Below are positions 60,478 through 64,000 of a DNA stretch of 64,000 nt, piece after piece. The stretch is from JAIXWP01 sp046309775 (GTDB taxonomy: Bacteria; Bacteroidota; Bacteroidia; Flavobacteriales_D; Sanyastnellaceae): contig JBKCOM010000062.1 in NCBI GenBank assembly GCA_046309775.1, positions 1-64,000 on the forward strand, given 5' to 3'. The notes under the pieces were generated by a model. It saw only the letters and a program-made list of their open reading frames with translations, searched no databases and had not been told where the DNA came from. The first letter of the stretch is position 1; every line of letters begins with the position of its first letter. The translations under genes were made by a program, and so were the position numbers.

Positions 60478-61245
60478 TTATTTTCTCAATGTAAATATTA
60501 GTGAGTTACTAATAAAAAACCGGTCAAAAGAGTGACGAAAACCTTCTGTTGGATTAATCGCAGGGTTTGCTATTGAAGTGGTAGTGTAGCAAGTGTAGAA
60601 TGATACAAAATTTGATAGCTTGAGTTGGATACCGGCGCTGGTTTGAATGAAGTTAGTACTAAAGTTTTCCCTTTCATGATTATACAAAAACGGGCCATTA
60701 GGATAAAGATATAACTCAGAGCTTTCTCTCATAAAAGCTCTGATATAGTTTGCCCTCGAAAACTGAGAACCAAAGCAGAAATTGAAGTTTTTGAACTTTA
60801 GAGTATAATCTAACTGAAAACCAAAAGTTCTATATCGATAGTCGTTAAAGTAGGAGATAAAACGGTTGTTACTTTTATCTGTATATATCTTATCGTCAAA
60901 GAAACCTTCATTACCACTATAAATAGCTCTAAAGCCCAATTGTTGGTTGGCCCCAAGTGGCATTACATATCCTAAGCCGAGGGATCTTGAAACTCTATTT
61001 CCTGTTGAGCCCCGAGTCCAGGTGAAGAATGAGCCTTGTAAAACCAACCTATCGACAGGAGCAAAAGCAGCTTGCACTTCTAAATGCCTTAGTCCCATTG
61101 TACCCAAAAACGAAACCTCACCTTTTTTTGCTGGCTCAGGAATTTGCATGGTGGTGGGCTGATAACTGATAGGTTTGTAGGAGCACGAGTGCATGAGAAA
61201 TCCCAAGCAAATGATAAAGGGTAGTTGTTTCAGTGATTTTGTCAT
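60478..61245 (-). CDS. Lipoprotein, paralog 2 of a tandem trio
   Basis: A 255-residue protein. Lipoprotein signal: LGFLMHSC with Cys at residue 22. The shared N-terminal block YQPTTMQIPEPAKKGEVSFL is followed by GTMGLRHLEVQAAFAPVDRL and strand-like segments (GLGYVMPLGANQQLGFRAIY, FGFQLDYTLKF, FCFGSQFSRANYIRAF). It is clearly homologous to the gene upstream, which it overlaps by 4 bp. Probably a surface or outer-membrane lipoprotein with a barrel-like fold. Function is unknown. Confidence 0.78.
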   Translation of the reverse strand: MTKSLKQLPFIICLGFLMHSCSYKPISYQPTTMQIPEPAKKGEVSFLGTMGLRHLEVQAAFAPVDRLVLQGSFFTWTRGSTGNRVSRSLGLGYVMPLGANQQLGFRAIYSGNEGFFDDKIYTDKSNNRFISYFNDYRYRTFGFQLDYTLKFKNFNFCFGSQFSRANYIRAFMRESSELYLYPNGPFLYNHERENFSTNFIQTSAGIQLKLSNFVSFYTCYTTTSIANPAINPTEGFRHSFDRFFISNSLIFTLRK

Positions 61246-62054
61246 TTAGCTTTTTTTCGTGTTTGAATAGTAAATGCAATTCCGTTGCTCCACAGCTCAT
61301 TTCGATAATTATGCGTAAAGGCACCTGACGGATGAGAAATTCCACCTTTGGACCCAGGGAGCAGCTGAATAAATGAATAGCTTGAAAAGAAGGAGATTTC
61401 CTTGGTGATTTGAATATTAACTCCAAAAGCGGTGGAAAGAAACCTGTCCGAGAAATTTTCTCGCACCTCATTCAACGAATAATCTGACCCAACAACAGAA
61501 ATCATTCTAGCATGGCGATAGTCTGCTTGTGCTAGTTTGACACCGACAAAAAACCAGGCTCTATTTAGCTTAAAAGCATAGTCGCCTTGGAGCGACCAGC
61601 TATTGAAAACATAATTGAATTCATCGAGTGCACCAGGGAAATCATTGCCACAGCGCTCGGCCGGTGGATCATAAAAGCGATGATTGCTGTGGTGATAGCC
61701 CCACAATCCGCGTATGCCTATAGAGTGCCTGTGATGAGGAACCAAAAGATACCCGATACCAAACTCTTGAGAAATTTTTTGTCCTAGCCTTTGTGTATAT
61801 TTCTCACTACGAGTGGAAATTCCACCAATGAAGGTAGCGCTTTGTATTACCAGTTTTGGAAGCGGAGCGTATGCTACCTGTCCTTCAACATGGCTAAATC
61901 CCATGGTACCGAAAGCGGAAACCTCTCCTTTTTCCTTAGCCTCAGGAATAAACATGGTTGTGGGATGATAACTAAATTTTTCCGGTAGGGTACAAGATGA
62001 GATAATGAGTGCTAGAAAGGCAAAGAGCCCGTAGCGAAGTCGGCAATAAGTCAT
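61242..62054 (-). CDS. Lipoprotein, paralog 1 of a tandem trio
   Basis: A 270-residue protein, first gene of the three-gene operon. Lipoprotein signal: FLALIISSC with Cys at about residue 21. The common block YHPTTMFIPEAKEKGEVSAF is followed by GTMGFSHVEGQVAYAPLPKL, GIGYLLVPHHRHSIGIRGLW and FFVGVKLAQADYRHARM. The regular alternation of strand-like segments suggests an outer-membrane barrel with a lipid anchor. No family is recognised. A good promoter match lies upstream. Confidence 0.78.
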   Translation of the reverse strand: MTYCRLRYGLFAFLALIISSCTLPEKFSYHPTTMFIPEAKEKGEVSAFGTMGFSHVEGQVAYAPLPKLVIQSATFIGGISTRSEKYTQRLGQKISQEFGIGYLLVPHHRHSIGIRGLWGYHHSNHRFYDPPAERCGNDFPGALDEFNYVFNSWSLQGDYAFKLNRAWFFVGVKLAQADYRHARMISVVGSDYSLNEVRENFSDRFLSTAFGVNIQITKEISFFSSYSFIQLLPGSKGGISHPSGAFTHNYRNELWSNGIAFTIQTRKKAK

Positions 62055-62075
62055 TTGGTTTTGGTTTTAGTATTT

Positions 62076-62106
62076 CAAATATAGCAGTTTAAACGAAATT
62101 CACAAG
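62076..62106 (-). promoter_or_regulatory. Bacteroidota-type promoter for the paralog trio
   Basis: On the minus strand: CTTG (62106-62103), a 19-bp spacer, TATATTTG (62083-62076), then the first ATG 21 bp further on. The -7 box is perfect; the -33 box differs by one base. Confidence 0.55.
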
Positions 62107-62114
62107 TTTTGCGC

Positions 62115-62144
62115 AAAAAAAAAGCGCACCCAACTGGGTGCGCT
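62115..62144 (-). terminator. Rho-independent terminator after the TPR gene
   Basis: AGCGCACCC (62123-62131) pairs with GGGTGCGCT (62136-62144) around AACT; on the minus strand an eight-T run follows (62122-62115). Confidence 0.9.
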
Positions 62145-62165
62145 ATAAGTATTTTGATAATTGGA

Positions 62166-63854
62166 TTACTGGGCAGTTTGAGTCTTAAACTCGGCACATC
62201 CAGTTTCAACAGCCGCTGCAATATCTTTATCAGTCAAGGCAATCGCAGCTTTTTCATTAGCAGCATCGAGCACTTGAACTGACAACCAAGCTGCCTTGGA
62301 ACAAGCAAAGTTTTGCTTGGTGTAATAGAAGAATCCGAGATATGAATAGGATTCAATCAAGTTCTTTTTATTTGCTTGCACCGCAGCCGCGTCACCGCCA
62401 ACAAGTTCGATAAACTTAGTGAAGTGAGGAGTAGCAAGTCCTTCAGGAGTTTCCTGATTGTCAAGTTTGAAATTGCAGCGACCTCTCCAGAAGTTGGCAT
62501 CAGGATATTTGGAAGATGCCTTTTCGAATGCAGCGTCTGCTTTTGCATATTCCTTTGCGAAATATTGAGCTTGACCTAGGTAGTAGAAATCAAGTGCTGT
62601 GGCTTTGTCTCCAGCAGCATTGATTTTTTTCTCATAGTAGATAGCCGCGTCAGCGTATCTCTTCGCTTTGCTGTATATACCTGCGATATCAGAGTAACCA
62701 TCGATATATTCTGGATCCAACTCAATAGCGCGCAGTATAGTGGCGATACCAAGAGAATCCTGTCCAGACTTTGCCAACAACTTTCCCTTGTAGGCGTAAT
62801 CACTGCCTAGGATTTTTGGGCTGCCTTTGGCGGTAGCCATGTCCATGAATTTATTGATGTTTTCTAACCCTTTGGCAAAGTCACCTGTTTCAAAGTCACT
62901 GTAACCAAGCAGGCGATACATAAAAGGATTTTGGTTGTTGCAAGGAAGAGCTTTTTCCAACTCAGTAACCGCTTTCTTGTAATCCTTTGTTTCGAAAACG
63001 AAGCTCGCATAACGTTGTTGGACGCGACAAGAATTGTTTAACTCCAGATACTTCCCGTAGTTTTCAACTGCTTGAGGGAATCGACCCGCTTTGTATAGTA
63101 GCTCGGCTTTTTCGCGGTAAGCGGGGGCGTAGTTGGGGTCAATTGCAATAGCATCGTTGAAGAATTTGAGTGCATCTTCCCAGTTGCGAGCGGGAACAAG
63201 GAGTTTTCCTTGTGCCAATAAAGCGCGGGTGTACTTAGGATTAAGTTGAGCGGCCTTAGAATACTGAGACTGCGCAAGGCTTAGATTGAGCATACCTGTT
63301 TTACCATTTTTCTCAAGTTCTGATTGGAAGTAGTAGTCACCGAGCTGCACGTACATCTCTGGGTCCTGATCGTTGAATTTGAGAGCTGTATTGAGGTATT
63401 CAATAGCTTTGTCAAATTTCTTTCTTTCGGCTTGCACGTATGTTTCAGCCATTTTCATGTAGGTAATAAGCTGAACATTTTTATCAATCTTGTTGCTTTT
63501 AGCAGACATGATTTCGATGGCCTTTTGATACTGAGCACTGTTGAGTGCGTCATTATTGTTCACCCAACCCACACGGCCAAGACCTGCATAGTTCATTGGA
63601 TTTAAAGGAGCCACTTCGATTCCTTTTCTGAACATGATTTCTGCAGAGTCCAACACTCCCCAATAGAAGTAGTTATCACCAGCGTAGAAGTACATTTCGC
63701 CGTTGGCAGGATTTTGAGCGATAAGTTTTCGGAAGTCAGCCGCTGCTGATTCATAACGCTCATTAAGGGTTTTAATGACTGCTTCTTCGCGGGTTTGAGC
63801 AAATGCTATTGCTGAAACGAGAGCAAAAGAAGCGAGGGCAATTAACTTTTTCAT
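62166..63854 (-). CDS. Exported tetratricopeptide-repeat protein
   Basis: A 562-residue protein with signal peptide (MKKLIALASFALVSAIAFAQ) and about ten TPR-like helical pairs through the whole length (AEIMFRKGIEVAPLNPMNYA, AIEYLNTALKFNDQDPEMYV, ALKFFNDAIAIDPNYAPAYR, AIYYEKKINAAGD). TPR proteins are scaffolds for protein complexes; a periplasmic scaffold is likely. It follows 18 bp after the gene at the right edge on the same strand, so it is in the operon with that probable substrate-binding protein. A strong terminator ends the unit. Confidence 0.92.
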   Translation of the reverse strand: MKKLIALASFALVSAIAFAQTREEAVIKTLNERYESAAADFRKLIAQNPANGEMYFYAGDNYFYWGVLDSAEIMFRKGIEVAPLNPMNYAGLGRVGWVNNNDALNSAQYQKAIEIMSAKSNKIDKNVQLITYMKMAETYVQAERKKFDKAIEYLNTALKFNDQDPEMYVQLGDYYFQSELEKNGKTGMLNLSLAQSQYSKAAQLNPKYTRALLAQGKLLVPARNWEDALKFFNDAIAIDPNYAPAYREKAELLYKAGRFPQAVENYGKYLELNNSCRVQQRYASFVFETKDYKKAVTELEKALPCNNQNPFMYRLLGYSDFETGDFAKGLENINKFMDMATAKGSPKILGSDYAYKGKLLAKSGQDSLGIATILRAIELDPEYIDGYSDIAGIYSKAKRYADAAIYYEKKINAAGDKATALDFYYLGQAQYFAKEYAKADAAFEKASSKYPDANFWRGRCNFKLDNQETPEGLATPHFTKFIELVGGDAAAVQANKKNLIESYSYLGFFYYTKQNFACSKAAWLSVQVLDAANEKAAIALTDKDIAAAVETGCAEFKTQTAQ

Positions 63855-63872
63855 ATTTGGTTTAAAAAACTA

Positions 63873-64000
63873 TTAATCTACTATTTTGACTTGTCTAACT
63901 GGTGATGTGGCTGCGACCATTCCCATTTTGTGAATGATAAGCTGTCCTTTTTCTCCGGCGAGGTGCGAGGCAAAGCCTGTGCCAAGAGAGCCTTTGAGCC
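63873..64000 (-). CDS. C-terminal end of a probable PstS-like substrate-binding protein
   Basis: Only the last 41 codons and the stop are in the window; the gene continues to the right. The visible sequence LKGSLGTGFASHLAGEKGQL, then IIHKMGMVAATSPVRQVKIV, resembles the end of phosphate-type periplasmic binding proteins (GFxxFxxxExGQxII...GxVPATMPxR). In several Bacteroidota such a gene precedes a TPR gene, downstream of exbB/exbD/tonB. The assignment rests on about 40 residues and is tentative. Confidence 0.5.
   Translation of the reverse strand, partial: LKGSLGTGFASHLAGEKGQLIIHKMGMVAATSPVRQVKIVD

Overview
The window reads as a chromosome segment of a Bacteroidota bacterium, most likely a flavobacterium-like marine or freshwater member; the family cannot be fixed from this sequence alone. 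The case rests on type IX secretion cargo (two proteins with type A sorting tails, two giant proteins with gliding-motility-type CHU_C tails), a PorP/SprF outer-membrane partner, Bacteroidota-only families (DUF4271, DUF4175, CCC-motif membrane proteins) and several promoters of the TTTG / TAnnTTTG type. Gene packing is dense, with many 4-bp ATGA overlaps and convergent genes that nearly touch.

Region by region. 0-7.4 kb: the end of a YifB/ComM-type ATPase gene, a T9SS-secreted Ig-like protein, a three-gene glycan operon (GT4 glycosyltransferase, AlgD-like sugar-nucleotide dehydrogenase, methyltransferase) and, against its edge, a beheaded thioredoxin-fold gene. 7.6-12.4 kb: a DUF937-like protein, a PAS histidine kinase, a membrane-anchored P-loop ATPase and a second T9SS cargo. 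12.5-21.8 kb: a 2761-residue surface protein (IgGFc-binding-like head, 24 repeats of about 88 residues with two cysteines each, PKD domain, CHU_C tail) followed by its probable PorP/SprF partner. 21.8-30 kb: gamma-carbonic-anhydrase-like protein and an unknown exported protein, a lipoprotein with a probable frameshift and its exported neighbour, two CCC-like membrane paralogs, ferrochelatase, an M28 peptidase and RpiB. 30-37.8 kb: a MORN-repeat protein, a multi-PAS HisKA_2 kinase and a LytTR response regulator in a row, then a flippase and a glycosyltransferase, divergently arranged. 37.7-43.4 kb: an 1880-residue PKD-domain protein with a CHU_C tail.

43.4-50.4 kb is housekeeping on the minus strand: mnmG, ybeY, an RsbW-like ATPase, dprA, hemD, DUF4271, an rRNA pseudouridine synthase and YraN; a near-perfect parS site lies between mnmG and ybeY. 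50.4-59.6 kb: an exported membrane-type protein, a coiled-coil membrane protein, tRNA-Cys, tatA, gatA, a DUF4175 coiled-coil giant, a dicarboxylate/amino-acid symporter and a small XRE regulator. 59.7-64 kb: three tandem paralogous envelope proteins, a TPR protein and the 3' end of a probable PstS-like gene.

The strongest theme is cell-surface construction: secreted repeat proteins, a SprF-like partner, glycan enzymes and sensor kinases. The best candidate for an undescribed system is the giant IgGFc-head repeat protein with its PorP/SprF partner. The membrane-bound ATPase beside the PAS kinase is the main orphan. No phage, insertion sequence or CRISPR array was seen. All identifications come from reading motifs; no database search was run.
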